Below, one piece after another: positions 33,153-45,864 of a DNA stretch of 64,000 nt (positions are counted from its first letter, which is position 1; each line of letters begins with the position of its first letter). Both the position numbers and the translations under genes were made by a program. Below the pieces are notes generated by a model that was not told the origin of the DNA, made no database searches, and worked only from the letters and a program-made list of their open reading frames with translations. Source of the stretch: Celoporthe dispersa (Eukaryota; Ascomycota; Sordariomycetes; Diaporthales; Cryphonectriaceae). Location: contig WAID01000013.1 of NCBI GenBank assembly GCA_016584495.1, positions 2,108,001-2,172,000 on the forward strand, read 5' to 3'.

Positions 33153-36139
33153 ATGACCCCACGTGAGTGTCTACTCTGAGAGAGAGAAAAAGAGGGAAAG
33201 AAAAGAAGAAGAAGAAGCAAAAAGAGGAGAAGCCAGGAAGAGAAGAATACAAGAGGCGGAGGGCACCACCATAGAGGGACTGCTCCACACTGTTTCAATC
33301 CCTCGCGCGACTGACCAAAGCCGCAAACACCAGCAGCCGCCACCGCCACCGCTGCACCAGCAGGCCTCGAGCAGCAGTGGCCACCACGATCGCCCAGAGA
33401 GGCACTCCTCGGCACACCCGGCGGCCGCGAGCGCTACAGACAGATGCTCGCCCAGCGATCCACCTCGCCCTCGCCCCTGAAGCCCAGACCGACCACCACA
33501 GACCTTGTACACCGGCCCTCGGATATGATGACGTGGAGAGGAGGAGGAGGAGGAGGAGGGGACCCGATGGACCTGGACGACGACGGCGACGACGAGGAGA
33601 CCCTGCAGCTGAAACTCCAGGAGATACAGGCGCAGCTGAGGCTGAAGAAGCTGCGCAAGGAGAAGGCCAGGGCTACCAACGGGTCACAGGCCCCGCCCCA
33701 GGCACAGTCTGGCCAGCAGTCCAAAGACGACGCAGTCAGGAATCAGAGACCCGACTCGGCCTCTATGGCGCGGCCGGGCATGAGGATAAAAGAGATTAGG
33801 AGGACGGACCCTGCGTCGCGACCCCCGTCACAACCACCAGTCGAGGTACCCGCGTCGCCTGTGAGGAAGGCCCAGCCTCAAGCCGCGCAGACGTCGCCCA
33901 GCCGGGTACTGCTTGGGATCGACAAAGGCCTGAAGGCCGCAGACGTCTCGTTGAAGAGGGCCCCGAGCCTCCGGAAATCCCTCGACGATATAGGAGGGCC
34001 GCAGGGCGGGGGCTATCTGCGCAGCTCGAGGACCCTCGGGTCGTTCGACGAGAAACAGAAACCCCTGAGCTTCAGCGAGAGGCTCAAGGCCGCCCGGGAG
34101 GAGGAGAATGTCCGCCAGGACAAGAGGGACAAGGCTGCGAGGTCACGAAGCACAGCCTTCAACGTGGGAAGGCAAGAGATGGAGGAGTACAAGAGCAACG
34201 CTACAGACATACCAGACGAACCTACGCCCATGGAGCGGGGTTTCACCAAGGACGAGATATTAGGCAAGACATCAACCGACAGGTCGAGAATAGGGTTTCT
34301 GCAGCGGAGCAACACCACGTCCGGCGCGCGCACATCCTCATTCCCGGCACCCGCCAGCTCTTTCACCGACGGCAATGACCCGCAGGCCTCCTTCTCCTCT
34401 ACGACCTCTGAGCCACAGAGACCCTCGTCATCTGCCTCCTTCGAGCCGTACTCCTCCTTCCACCTCTCCAAGCGCATCCTCCCTCACCAGGTCGTCACCC
34501 GCGCCATATCGGGCAAGACGACCTACTCCATCCAGAGCCTTCTGCGCCAGGTCAAATCCCCTGACTGGTCCCTCCCAGACGACGTCATCGACAGCGTCGT
34601 CTTCGCCATCGTAGCGTCCAAGTCGGAGCCGCGCAGCCACAAGCCACAATACGACGCCGAGACAGGCAGGCTCAAGACCTCCGACCGGGGCAAATATATG
34701 GTCCTCACGCTGGTCGACCTGCAGTGGGAGATTGAGCTCTTCCTCTTCAACTCCGGCTTCGACCGCTTCTGGAAGCTGACCCCCGGCACCGTGGTCGCTA
34801 TCCTCAACCCGGACATCATGCCGCCGCCACCAGGGAGGCAAGACACCGGCCGCTTCAGCCTGACGATCAACTCGGACGCCGACACCATCCTCGAGGTTGG
34901 CATGGCGCGCGACCTCGGCTTCTGCAAGTCCGTCAAGGCCAACGGCTCCATCTGCAGCAGCTGGGTCAACGCGCGGCGCACGGAGCACTGCGAGTTCCAC
35001 ACGAACTCGGCCCTCGCCAAGAGCCCGCGGTGCGCGCATCGAGATCAACGGCGGCGTAGGTTTCGGGCTCGAGGGGGAGTAGGACGCACTCGCGTAGCAG
35101 GCGAGTGATGTTCAAGTCCGCCGCCGAGGTCGCCCGGGAGGAGCGCATAGAGAAGTTTAACGACACCAACGGGAAGCTGGACTTTGACACGGGTACCCGA
35201 TACTTTGTTAGCGGCGGCAGGCGAGGTGCGAACAACGAAGAGCCGGACGCCGCAGCGCAGCTGGCCGACACGCGCGAGAGGATGGAGGGCCTGAAGCGCA
35301 AGCTCGCAGCCAAGGAGAAGGAGCGGGACATAGCAAAGAAGCTGGGCGAGATGGGTGGCGGCGGCATGGGCGGGCAATACATGCGCGCCGCGGCGACGGA
35401 GCCCTCCGACCCGGCCAGAACGACCTCGCAGGCCTCGCGGTTCGGCAACGGGAGGAGCGCAGCGTCCATGGCGCCGCCCACGGCCGCGCGCTTCAGCCCG
35501 GCGCTTAAGGTGCCCAGGATCCCGCTGCCGGGCACGTACCACCACTACGACGAGGAGGGCCAGGAAGAGCGCAAGGTCGACGCCCGCTCGCTCGGCCTCA
35601 TCGCCCAGCGCGGCAGCGAGCCCAAGATCTCCCTAAGTCCCATCAAGCGCAAGCGCCAGGACAGCACGCAGAGCTCCTTCAACACGAGTTTCGACGGCGC
35701 CGCCGCCGCGGCTGGCAGCCGCAATTACCACCACAACCCCACCACGGCTTCCTCCACGACATCCTCCTCCGCCGCCTCGCGCACGTTCGGCTGGGGCGGC
35801 AGCCTGCGCGACAAGCTGACCCGCATGCGCGACGGGGAGAGGCTGAACCTGAACCTCCACGCCAAGAAGGACAGCACCAGCACCGTGGCGTCCGCATTCC
35901 GGGACAAGGACCGGAGCCCCGTGCGCAAGAAGACACGGTTCGTCACGGAAAAGGGGATCCGTGAGGCCGGGCGGGAGAGCCTCCCTGGCGGCATCGGCGG
36001 GGACAGAAAGAACGTCCGCCCTGCTGTCGCGGGGCTGTACAATAACGGCGGCAGCAGCAGCAGACGGGGCGATCTCAGGGGCCGGGAGGTGGTGTTGGAT
36101 GAGGACGAGGACATGGACGAGCTGGTCGTCGTGAGGTGA
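33153..36139 (+). CDS. MCM10: Mcm10 replication initiation protein, two exons, two frame breaks
   Basis: Mcm10 binds DNA, the CMG helicase and polymerase alpha during origin firing. My model starts with a 10-nt exon (33153-33162, ATGACCCCAC) before a GTGAGT donor, then exon 33364-36139. This gives MTPRLEQQWPPRSPREALLG, continuing GTPGGRERYRQM, matching fungal Mcm10 N-termini; the longer open frame has a stop and no ATG there. Further on: coiled-coil ETLQLKLQEIQAQLRLKKLR, the OB-fold (SLPDDVIDSVVFAIVASKS; GKYMVLTLVDLQWEIELFLF; PGTVVAILNPDIMPP), and the zinc finger GFCKSV-x4-SICSSW-x7-CEFH. Then GARIEINGGVGFGLEG, MFKSAAEVAREERIEKFNDT and a basic C-terminal tail. Two single extra bases break the frame: CCC at 35024-35026 and the G5 run 35073-35077. 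Removing both gives 928 codons. The family call is firm; the first exon is a prediction. Confidence 0.85.
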
Positions 36140-37483
36140 GGGTGAGCCGGACGCCTACCGCAGGGTTTTGTAAGGACACCAGGGTCGGGATTGTGTGTGT
36201 GTGTGTGTAGGTCAAAGGCAAGTTTGCCTGGCCAGAAGAAGCCTAACGAAGGCCATTCCTTTTTTTTTTTCTCTTCTCTTTTGTTTTTTCCTTTTTCTCA
36301 GTTTCCGGGCTAGAAAGCATATCAAACGGAAATAAGGCATAGGATACACGGACACGGCATGGGCATGGCATTGGATACGGTATGGTCAAGGGCATGGGGC
36401 AACATGGATAGGTATGGCGGCCTCTCTTGCTGTCTCTGTTTTTTTTTTTTTTTTTTTTTCTATCTTATCGGGATCACACAGAGAGAGGGAGGGGGGAGAT
36501 GAATGAGGTCATGATAGGCATAATTACAATATTGTGTCCCAAAGTAACGAAGACAAAAAAAGACAAACGGGGAGGAAGAGAAAGGACGAGGGAGAAGGGA
36601 GAAGGGAGAGGGGTTGAAACCTCCATTCGCGCGCTTCTCCTCTCCTGTCATTGCGGCTCAGCTATCTTGGTAAGTGAATGCCCATCGCGCTCCGTCCGGC
36701 CGGCCAGGACTCGTCTGGTCTTGTAACGATCTCCAAAAACCCATATTGCGTGAGAGGCTAAGCTATAGTATGTGCCTCGGTGTGTATGTATATACAGTAC
36801 ATGCATGGACGGCATAGTATCAACACTTCACCTTGTTACGATCAGAGGTCGAGAAGAAGTCCAGGGAAGGTAGATATTATCTCAGATACGTACTATGAGC
36901 AGCTCCTCCCCCTTCTTGGAGAGGAAGGGAGGTCGTGATACCGATGTGCCATTTATCTATCATTAGCCACCTCAGTCAGACGACGGCTTCTTCAGTCCCC
37001 AAGTCAGCTGTTGGGTTAGCCGGGGGTTCTTCTACCCCTCCCATTAATTCCCATCCCGTGCGTACTTTCAAGTAGCTGCCCATGCAATGCTGCCGAAGCA
37101 GCAATATACGCGCTTCAGCCTCAACAACAAAAAGCTCACTTAGTCACGCTGTGGGTTAGTAGTCTTCAGCATGTATACGTAGGTAGGTAGGTCTAGCAAG
37201 TAAATGCTTTCCTTCCAGGGCTGTGAGAACGCAGAACGTAAAACACGTTCGCCCCTCTGGACGTTTGTATTCATCGCACAGCTGTTCAGAATGATCGAGC
37301 GCAGTTGGTGAGGGAAAAGAGCAAACGCGCACCCGATCCAAGAAAGAAGTAAAAAAAAGCAAACTACCACCAAAAAACCATAAAGTATCTATGCTGTAAG
37401 TATGCGCTTTCGCCCAAGATACCGTGTTGACCCCGGTTCTTGTTTGAACATATTACCACCTGTCAAATTTGGTGTTCACCTTA
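36140..37483. other. Convergent spacer between MCM10 and AIM21
   Basis: 3' flanks of two convergent genes; no supported gene. It contains (TG)n at 36192-36208 and T21 at 36439-36459. Confidence 0.55.
36439..36459. repeat. T21 homopolymer
   Basis: A run of about twenty-one T downstream of MCM10; the run length is unreliable. Confidence 0.85.
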
Positions 37484-40286
37484 CTACTCCTCCACAACAT
37501 TTGCTGCCACCTCTTTCGGCTCAACCTTGGAGTCGACCTTATCCTCTTCTATCGTCGCCTCTGCTAGAGTCTCGCCAGCTGTGTCTTGTCGACATGTGAG
37601 CAACTCCCATCTCCGAGAAACCAGTATGCAGAGATGGTTACTTACTTGTTGTCAGTGTCTTTGTCTCCACCGGATGCTCTTCCTCCTCCGTCTTCTCTGT
37701 CGGCTCCTCTACCTCTTGTGCACTCTGTGGGACCTCAACGTGGTCCGTAGGCTTGGAAACCTCAGCTTCCGCCTCAGGCTGGAACCGTGGCGCCTCTTCT
37801 TCTTCCACCTGGTTCTCCTGACTCTCGACTTGTACCTCCTGAGCCGCAGCAACGGCCGCATCAGTAGGCTTAGGCTTTTCAGCAGCATCGCTTTCTGCCA
37901 TCGACGCACCGCCATCTTCCTCAGGATCAACCGACCAGATAGTGACCGTCGCGGCAAAAAGTCAACGTGGGCTTGTCCACGGCAGGTTTAGACACGGGCG
38001 CGGGGGCCGGCGCGGGGGCTCTCCTCTGGGGACCGCGAGCGCGTCCCTTGCGCGCGTCAGATAGAGGCACCTTTTCCTTGGGCTCTTCAGCAACCTCTGC
38101 AGCGTTCTCCTCTTCCTTCGGCTTAGGTGCCTGGGGTCCGAGTCCCAGCTTCTTATTCAGGTCGGACATGAACCCGGCTTGAAGCGCGGCGATCTTATTG
38201 CCCATGGGCCTGGCTGGGACCGCAGGTTTTGCCTTAGGGGCCGGAGCCTCAGCTGATGCCGCGGCAGGTTTGGCAGGCCGGGTCGGGATCTGAGGCTTGG
38301 GTCGATCCGGGACGACTGGCTTAGCTGCCGCATCGTCCGCAGACTTTGGCTTCGGCCGCTCCGGCATCACGGGCTTGTCCTTGGGATCCGTAGTCTTCCT
38401 CTGGGGCCGTTCCGGCATATGCGGCTTGTTATCAACAGGCGACGATTGCTCCATCTGCGGGCCCGAGACAGTGGTCTCCAGCTGCAGGCTGTCCGGTGTC
38501 CTCCCAGACGTCGCGGCTGGGAAACCTAGGCGCGGCGCTGGGACGAGTGACCTCCTGAGCAAGCAGTGGCTGGTGGACAGCCCTGGTGGGCTTTTGGGTG
38601 CGCCAGAGGAAAGCGTCAGGGTGAGTCGCCTCCTTCTCTGCCAGCTCTTCCTGCCTGCGGGCGAATGCGTGCGCTGGTGTCTCCGTCTGCTCGCGGGAGG
38701 GCACCTTTGCGAGATCTCCTTCCGGCTCGGGCGTGTTGACCTCGGCGGTGTAGTGCACACTGTTGGGAGCGTCTTCCCAGATGTCACGGCTCGGAAAGCG
38801 CTGCTTCATCTCCTTGATCTGGGCGGGTGTGAGGTGTTTCTTGGAGTCGCCCTCGTCGTCGTCGTCGGGGAACAAAGGCTCGTACTCAATCACATCTTCC
38901 AGCGGGGTCGATCGCATCTCTGCAGACTCGGTCTTGTACAGGCTGGTCGGACGGCTGGTGGGGCGGCTGCGGGGCGGCTCCATCTCATAGTCGCTTCCAC
39001 GACGCTCTCGAGAAAGCTCGACAGCCGGCACCTGGTCGTAACGACTCTTGCTCTTCCGGACCTCATCCTCTGCCAGGATTGGGGCACGGTAGTCACTGTC
39101 CACCCCGTCCTCAGGTGGCGCAGGGGTGGCCTCATCGCTGAACAGGACACTTCTCCTGCGGTTGGGCTCATCGACAACGATCACGTCGCGGCTCACATCA
39201 GTCTGCGAGCCTTGTTTCACGGGAGAGCCGTCCTGAGGCCTCGTGGACTGCGGGCGCGAGGTTGCTTCCGAATAGACTGCCCAGGCGGCCTGTTCGCTCG
39301 GCGTGCCGGTGTGCTCGGTCGTACCTTTGAACGCAACGTTAGGGTTCCACCTGTGTCCCGAGAGATTTGTCACTGAAATATGCTTACCCACGCCGTGGCC
39401 GTTCAGCTCGGCCGACCTGACCATCTTGTTCAACTCCTCGCTGCTCATGGAGAAATCGGTCGCACGATCATGCTGGTAGATGTGGTGCTCAAGCTTCAGG
39501 AGCTCGGGGTGCTTCTGGTAGTACTCCTTCTCCAGCTTGTCCTGAGGGACGACGTTGTGGCCGTGCAGGCCATAGCTCCCAGGAGGTAGTCCTCGCGAGC
39601 TGCCCTTTCTCTTGTGGCCCCGAGAGCTGCTGGACCCCTCGGCGGAACCGTGCGCACCAGGAGCGGGAGAAGGGGCCTGGACGTCGCCGGCAAAGGCCAA
39701 CAGCGGGACCTGGACACCAATTTCCGGGATGCCATGCTCTTCATCCTCTACCTCGCTCTGGGAGAGGCCGCTGGACGTGCTGGCCTTCTTCTTCAGGCTG
39801 CGGGTCGAGGACGAGGGGAAGTCGCTGCTCGGCTTGCCAATGCCAAAGGACGCCGCCTTGTCCGAGTCGGTCCTCGTGACCTGCATGATGCGCTGCTTGG
39901 CGCTGAGAGCAGACATTGTCGCCTTCGGCGCAAGGATCTTGAGGTTCTCGTCGACGGTGCGTGTCTGCTCGGGCGAGGTGCTCGGTTCTCGAGACGGGAG
40001 CTGTTCGGCCAGAGCTGCGTATTCCATGCCCTCCTCGCCCACCACATTGGGGATCTCGACACTCTTGGAACGCTCGATGGGGTCATCGCTGGAATTAGAC
40101 CGCCCGGTTTTTGACGGGATGCCGCCATGTAAGGGGGAGGGCGCATATCGATCTGGGTTGGGCGACAAGCCGCGCTTGATAGGACGCGGGGGCACTTTAG
40201 GAAAACCAGATTGATCTTGGTCCTGGCCCCTATTAGGTCGAGGGGGGGATGGTGGGAGGCTGCTGCTGTGTTGCTGCGGTCGACAT
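37484..40286 (-). CDS. AIM21: Aim21-family actin-patch protein, three exons, three frame breaks
   Basis: Aim21 family (altered inheritance of mitochondria 21). In yeast Aim21 works with Tda2 to regulate barbed ends at cortical actin patches. Exons (minus): 40286-39388, 39324-37646 and 37584-37484. It starts MSTAATQQQPPTIPPRPNRG, followed by VPPRPIKRGLSPNPDRYAPS. Mid-protein landmarks are KLEKEYYQKHPELLKLE, SSEELNKMVRSAELNGHGVG and two copies of FPSRD-WED. A proline-rich region follows with repeated MPERP, VPDRP and VPARP motifs (SH3 ligands) and NKIAALQAGFMSDLNKKLGL. The tail is acidic. The 63-nt intron 39387-39325 has no stop and is a multiple of three, but splicing it restores GVGTTEHTGTPSEQ. 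Frame breaks: plus-strand G7 at 40242-40248 (one extra), GTCCGGTGTC at 38491-38500, and A5 at 37956-37960 (one extra). The total then fits about 892 codons. Confidence 0.85.
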
Positions 40287-42814
40287 CTTGGTGATGATCT
40301 GACAATCGATGTGGAACTCTGGTGGAAGGGCTCAAGTTGGAACGGGTTCGAGTGCTCTGCTGTGGTCAGAGACAATCTATGGTACTGTACAACTGATCGA
40401 CCAGTCGTTGGAAGATCCTGCCATCAATATCGATCGTTAGTCTGACCGGTAAGTCAAAACACGGTGAGACATTAATTGGGATGCAATGCAAGGTATACAA
40501 GACTTCTGTGACGAGTGACGGCTCAAGATTTTGACCAGGGGCAGGGCGGGCAGCCAAATGGATTGGCTGGCTGGATTGGGTTCCGGCCCGGGAAGAGCTG
40601 AGAAGGAAGCTCTAACACGTCACGATTTCCTCGCTCCACACCAGCTGCCAAAAACTCCTCGCGGTGAGTCAACCTCAAGGAGACAAGGGAGCTGCCCAGA
40701 GAGTCGAACATGGCCTCGAAGCAGCCCAATGGCAGGCACGCCAGCTCAGTGACCACGGAGACGCCGTCGATGACCCAAGATCTGGGCGTACGGGTTCCCA
40801 CTCCGGCCGCAGTGATAACTCTTGGACGGGGCTCAGATAAGACGGAAACGGTCAACCTCGACGGCGGCAGCAACTGAGCGGTGCTGATCCTTCAAAGGAA
40901 ATCACGTGGCTCACAAAGAAGAAGGAGAGAGAAAAAGAAAAGAAGAAGAAAAAAAAGAAGAAAATAGCTCGTCCCCTGTTTCCATAATTGGATTGAAAAA
41001 GAGTGAAAGCATCTGTAGAGGATGTATGCATGCGAGGCTTGCTTGATGATGACGATGGGCAGGCGGCTTGCAGCGGCACTGGAACTCACCTTGAATGATC
41101 GCCAATAGTGGGGATTCAGATGTTTGAAGGTCGTCGAGTAGAAACGAGGACGGTGGTAAGCGGAATAGTCAATTGTTGGAACAGAAGGACGAGGCCAACA
41201 ACCTGTGGACGTGGGGAGGAGTCAGAACGAAATAATAGAAATGCTAGAATAAGAGAATAGAGGCTTTTTGCGAGAAAGCAGACAGAGCAGAAGAAGAAGG
41301 GCAACGAACGGGTAATGGCTTCTACCCACGATTGTGTGAAATGCCTTCCAGGTTATTCGCCCTTCGTCATTGGAGCTGAAGAGGTCTCTACCCCCTCCCC
41401 CCACCCACAGGAAACAGGGATGTCCTCTGCACCTCACTGCAGCAGATCGCAGGGCCCAGGCACGCCATCTTGTTCCTCTCGTACCGGTATCCAGGTTCGA
41501 GTGACCTCTACTGGCAGGGGCGCCACGCTGTAGTTTCAGGTACTGGCTACCGCCTCGACGTGCCGGATCACGATTCGAGGACCTGCACGCCAAAGCCTGC
41601 ATTGCATTTCATGCTCCGAAGCTTCTAGCTTAGCACAGTGGCTGGACGGCCTACTGTCAACCAGTCGATTCACCCCTGATGAACACACGGCCACACTTCT
41701 GTTGTTAGCTGTGGTGTGTAGACCTTCTCCCCTCGTCTTGGCCCCCTCTGTTTCTTCTCTCGACATCAGCGACGGTATTTCAGCGAGAGACAGAGGGGGG
41801 GGGAAAGGAGAGAAAAGAAGGGGACAGAACGAAAGACGGTAAAGGTAAAACCATGCGCAGGCGAAGGCCTAAGTAGCACTTATGTACCATAGTACGTAGC
41901 ACAGTAGAATGATGCTTTGGGCCCCACCGAGAGACTCTAAAAAGAACCCCGCCGTCATGCTCACCGGATCATCCCCACCATCCATCCCATCCTGTCCTTG
42001 CCCGAGGCCCTGGTGACTTCACGCACTCTAGACCTCGAACCACCAGGAGAGAGCTTCCTCGCTACTCCAAGCACGCAGGCTGTACATTCCTAATCTGTGA
42101 GCGGGAGACCTGAATCATAGCTAGTAACCTCTTCCCCTCTCCCAACCAACCTTCTTGGACGCAGAAGAAGGCAGGTGTCATCTCTTGCCAGACCAGACCT
42201 GAGATGCTGTAGGAAAAGCCGAGCACTTGAGAATCAATACAATACACCCGTCACTGGGTGGACGTTGGAGAGTCTGCTGTGAACAGGGCAAGGGAGACCA
42301 GCGAGTCGATCTCCAACTCGGGAACTGGCTGCATCTACACCTCACCTTGTGATCTGAGGTTTTACGTAAAGACACGGGAACATCTCACACGGCAGTATTG
42401 CATCATTCCCTCACCCCCCCTCGCCCGTATCCTGACTGACTGGCGCCACTTGACTCAACTTACTTGTAACTACTGCACGTATCACGCACAGCCGCTGCTT
42501 ACACATGCTAATATCTAAGTATTCATCATCACCCTTTCCATCGTACAGGAGTACGTCGTCTCTCACGGTATTTTTTTCGGGATGTGGTCTGGCCGGATGG
42601 ATGATCCTATGGACCCGAGACTCTAGTTACCCCAACAAGTGTCCTTGAAGAGGTTGGTCTGGGCAATGTTCTGCAGAGACAGACGTATACTACGCCAGCC
42701 TCGCAACTAGGGATTCGACAGCAGCTACATCTACAATAGTCAACACGGTCAGCAGCACCACGAAAGAAGACAACATGGCTGGACAAGCATTGAAGACAAG
42801 ATATTCTTCGGTAG

Positions 42815-42855
<41 letters not shown>

Positions 42856-43319
42856 GCCTGAAGAAAAAAGAAAGAGAGAAAGAAAGCAAGAAGAAACCGC
42901 AACAGCCAGTGGTAGCAGAACCATATAGACGCCATGGCACCATCCTGAACATGCATCCTCGCAGTGCCGCACCCATAAGAGGGAGGTCCGCTTCCCATCC
43001 TCTGTTCACACTGCGAGAACAGCTCAAGTAATCCCCCCACCCCCCCCCAATCCTTCTCTCTTTAGAAATGTGACAAGTGATACATCCACCAATCAGTCAG
43101 GCACTCTTCAGCCAGGAGACGTCTCCTGATAACACACAAATTCGTTCTCATGTCGTAAGTCCCGGCTGGGCTCAATCTCCATATTGATCTCTGCTTCCTC
43201 GCCGTGTGCACACAAGGAGCCAAGCAAGGCCACCGCTATAATAGGAAACTTCCTCCCCCCTCATACACAGGCTCCACTTCCAGCCGGGCCACATCAAATC
43301 AATGGCCTCCTCCTCGCGA
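40287..43319. other. Spacer between AIM21 and TVP18
   Basis: About 3 kb with no supported gene. It includes the AIM21 promoter, an A/G-rich stretch at about 40915-40970, and a (CT)n(GT)n tract at 42814-42855. Confidence 0.5.
42814..42855. repeat. Compound (CT)n(GT)n microsatellite
   Basis: CT repeats for about 25 nt switch directly into GT repeats for about 17 nt. Confidence 0.85.
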
Positions 43320-44243
43320 TTATACGATCATCTGCGCCACACCCGCGCCGCCCAGCGTCTTGGAGCCGACGAACTGCTGGTGCTTGACGGCGGCCAGGAG
43401 GTAGCACAGCGCGGTGGCGGTAAGCACGATGGCCTCAGCAATGAGCGATGTGGCCTTGGGGATGATGCTGAGCCACTGGACGACGGCCATCACGCCGTAC
43501 GCCGCGGCGCGCATGTAGTTTGTCGAGATCTTGCGCACGTAGCTGTCGAAGGTGCTCGACGTGGGGCAGATGCGTAGGAGGAGCGGGACCTCGATGAACA
43601 TGATGATGAAGGAAGATGCGCTGTAGGGGGCACCCGAGGGGGGGCACTTGGTTAGCTCTGAGGTTTGACCAGACTCGACTCAGGACATGGGAGAGGGGTG
43701 GATGGAAAGGGTGATTTGGTATGTTACCGCGCCGTGCGCTTGGGGGTTTGGATAGGGGGAGCGAGGGGTAGGAAGGAGGCTGAGGTGGGCGGGCTGAATG
43801 GGCTGTACATACAGCAGTAGGGCGCAAAAGATGATGATGATCACGTTGAACGTAAAGATATTTGCGATGCCGAGGGCAAAGCCTAGAATCATTGACAGTA
43901 CTCCGAGCCTGTGGTAAATTCATGGCATTAGCAACAAGGGGAAGCATCACGGTACGACCACCATTCCTAGCTCTTCTTTACGGCTCTCCGCCGAGCCCAA
44001 TGGCCTCCCTCGCGAGACGTTTGGGGCTGTATTGATGGACAAGGAGCGCATGCATCGCCGTCGCCGCTCGGGAATCGAGGGGAGGGGGGAGGTGTGTACT
44101 AACCACTGCCCGTAGATACCTATTTTCAGATGTTAGCAACCAGACCATAGCGCCGATCACCGCAGGCAGGACCCGTCCGGCGGTGGGGGGAGCAGAAACA
44201 ACATACTGAAGTTTCTAGTCGCGAATTCCTCCTTCAGCGTCAT
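43320..44243 (-). CDS. TVP18: Tvp18, Golgi/TGN vesicle membrane protein, four exons
   Basis: A 149-aa four-TM protein of late Golgi vesicles. Exons (minus): 44243-44207, 44119-44104, 43908-43813 and 43620-43320. The spliced length is 450 nt, in frame throughout. The start MTLKEEFATRNFS is followed by a 16-nt micro-exon (giving IYGQW) and then LGVLSMILGFALGIANIFTF. TM2 is NVIIIIFCALLLASSFIIMF. The conserved EVPLLLRICPTSSTFD leads into TM3 (MRAAAYGVMAVVQWLSII) and TM4. The C-terminus HQQFVGSKTLGGAGVAQMIV is diagnostic of the Tvp18 family. Donor and acceptor sites are all GT..AG (second intron GTTAGT). No frame errors. Confidence 0.93.
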
Positions 44244-45864
44244 CTTCACTGTATTTGCTTGCGATTGATGGTCGGGGGTCGAGCCGGCTTAGGTGCTTCA
44301 CTGGGAGATCGCTCGCAGGGGGGAGACAGAGAGAAGAGGGATGGAGAGAGAAAGGATCGGTGATGTCGGGTTGGAGTCCAAGCGTTCGCTCGCGAGTCTA
44401 TCTGTCCTCCGTCGGATGTCTCAGTCCACTCGTGCGTCCGTTTGGTGTGCAATCTCCTTAGCTTTCGTGTGCGCGTCTAGTCCGTTTGCTCGTAGGTAGG
44501 AGGAGATAATGTGACAAGGCGGTATGTAGTGCTTGTTTGGGCGTGGGGTGGGAAGAAGAATGTTGTTGACAGAGCAAGGTTGTTGTTGTTGTCGTCGTCG
44601 CCTCGGAAAGACGGACGAGCTGGGGCCCTTGAGTACAGGGTGGTCGGTAATAACTTCTAAGCCTCAGCTTGCGCAGCTCCCTGACACGTTTTGATAGGCT
44701 GACGGCTGGTGTGATATGAGCCTTCTGATTTTCGCTGCTTAGGGGGGCTGGTCGTGTGTAACAGGCTGTGTCACACCACCGTGGGCGCCATCACAGGGAT
44801 TGCCCTAGGGTGTGAGTGCAGTGACCAACGAGCGGGCCCTCCACCCCCTTAATTGCCCAAGGGTCTGGTCCTGGCCGTTTCAAACCTGGGCGGCTTTGTC
44901 CACCCGATTTTGTTCACCACCAGAAACAAACCTCAAACCATGATGTTTCTTAGATCTGATCTTTCCCGGTCATTGTAAGCATGGAAAGACCATAAGGGTG
45001 GCCCGTGAGATCCTTTTTTTTTCCTCCCCCATTCCCTCGCAGGCCACACAGCATACGTCCAAGGAGGCTTCGACCTGATCTGACGGACACTTGGTCTACG
45101 CGTATTACTTACGCGGCCGTGGCCACTGTGACCCAAGAGCTGCTGCGCCTTTTCTAGAGGAGACAAAGTCAGCTGCCCATGCCCAAGTCCCAACAATAGG
45201 TGAACTGAACACAGTCAGGAGCATCCTTTGTCCCCACCTCGCTGTCAAGAGTCATGATGAGCTTGGCCAAAGGTCCCCTCACGAGCCGATACACGGCATA
45301 TGCTGACTTGCGGGCCATCGACGATTGTCTACATCACAAGACCTCTATTGAATTCGGATTATTATTCCCTGCAAACCAGAACAGAATACTCGCAGAGCCA
45401 GACTTTTCTCATTGAAATTTGTCGTCTCTACATCTTGACTGGCTACGCAGTATCCAACAAGACGTCTGCTCTGAGCCAACGGTTCTAGTCGGTCCTAGGA
45501 GGTGATCCGGCTACCAGCCAGAGATATCTCCTCGCAGGACGCAACCAGCAGGGTCGAAGTGTAAAAACAAAGAACAAAAAAAAAAAAAAAGGCATAAGCG
45601 AGGTTGTTCTTGACCACGCGTTCTCCCGTTGTAATGGCGCATCTTGAAGATCTAGGTCGAACACACCCCTTCCATCCGTCGAAGATGATTGCTTGTCCTC
45701 ACAAATCGTCGCTCACGCACCCGGCGACCACTCAATTGGCCAGCGTTGAACCGGCTGTCTCCTTAAGTCGGCCAGCTCCCGTGTCTCTCTCTCTCCCATT
45801 CATTCGTCTCTCTGCCCCCGCTTCCCCTCCCCCCTCGTACAGACAGACCGTGTGGCGCGGATAC
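44244..45864. other. Spacer between TVP18 and NTF2
   Basis: No supported gene. It includes the TVP18 promoter and the NTF2 3' flank, with a TTG/TCG repeat at about 44562-44602 and A15 at 45576-45590. Confidence 0.5.

Noticed and set aside
41480..41515. T-loop-like GGTTCGAGT suggesting a tRNA
   Set aside because: No acceptor or anticodon stem can be formed around it.
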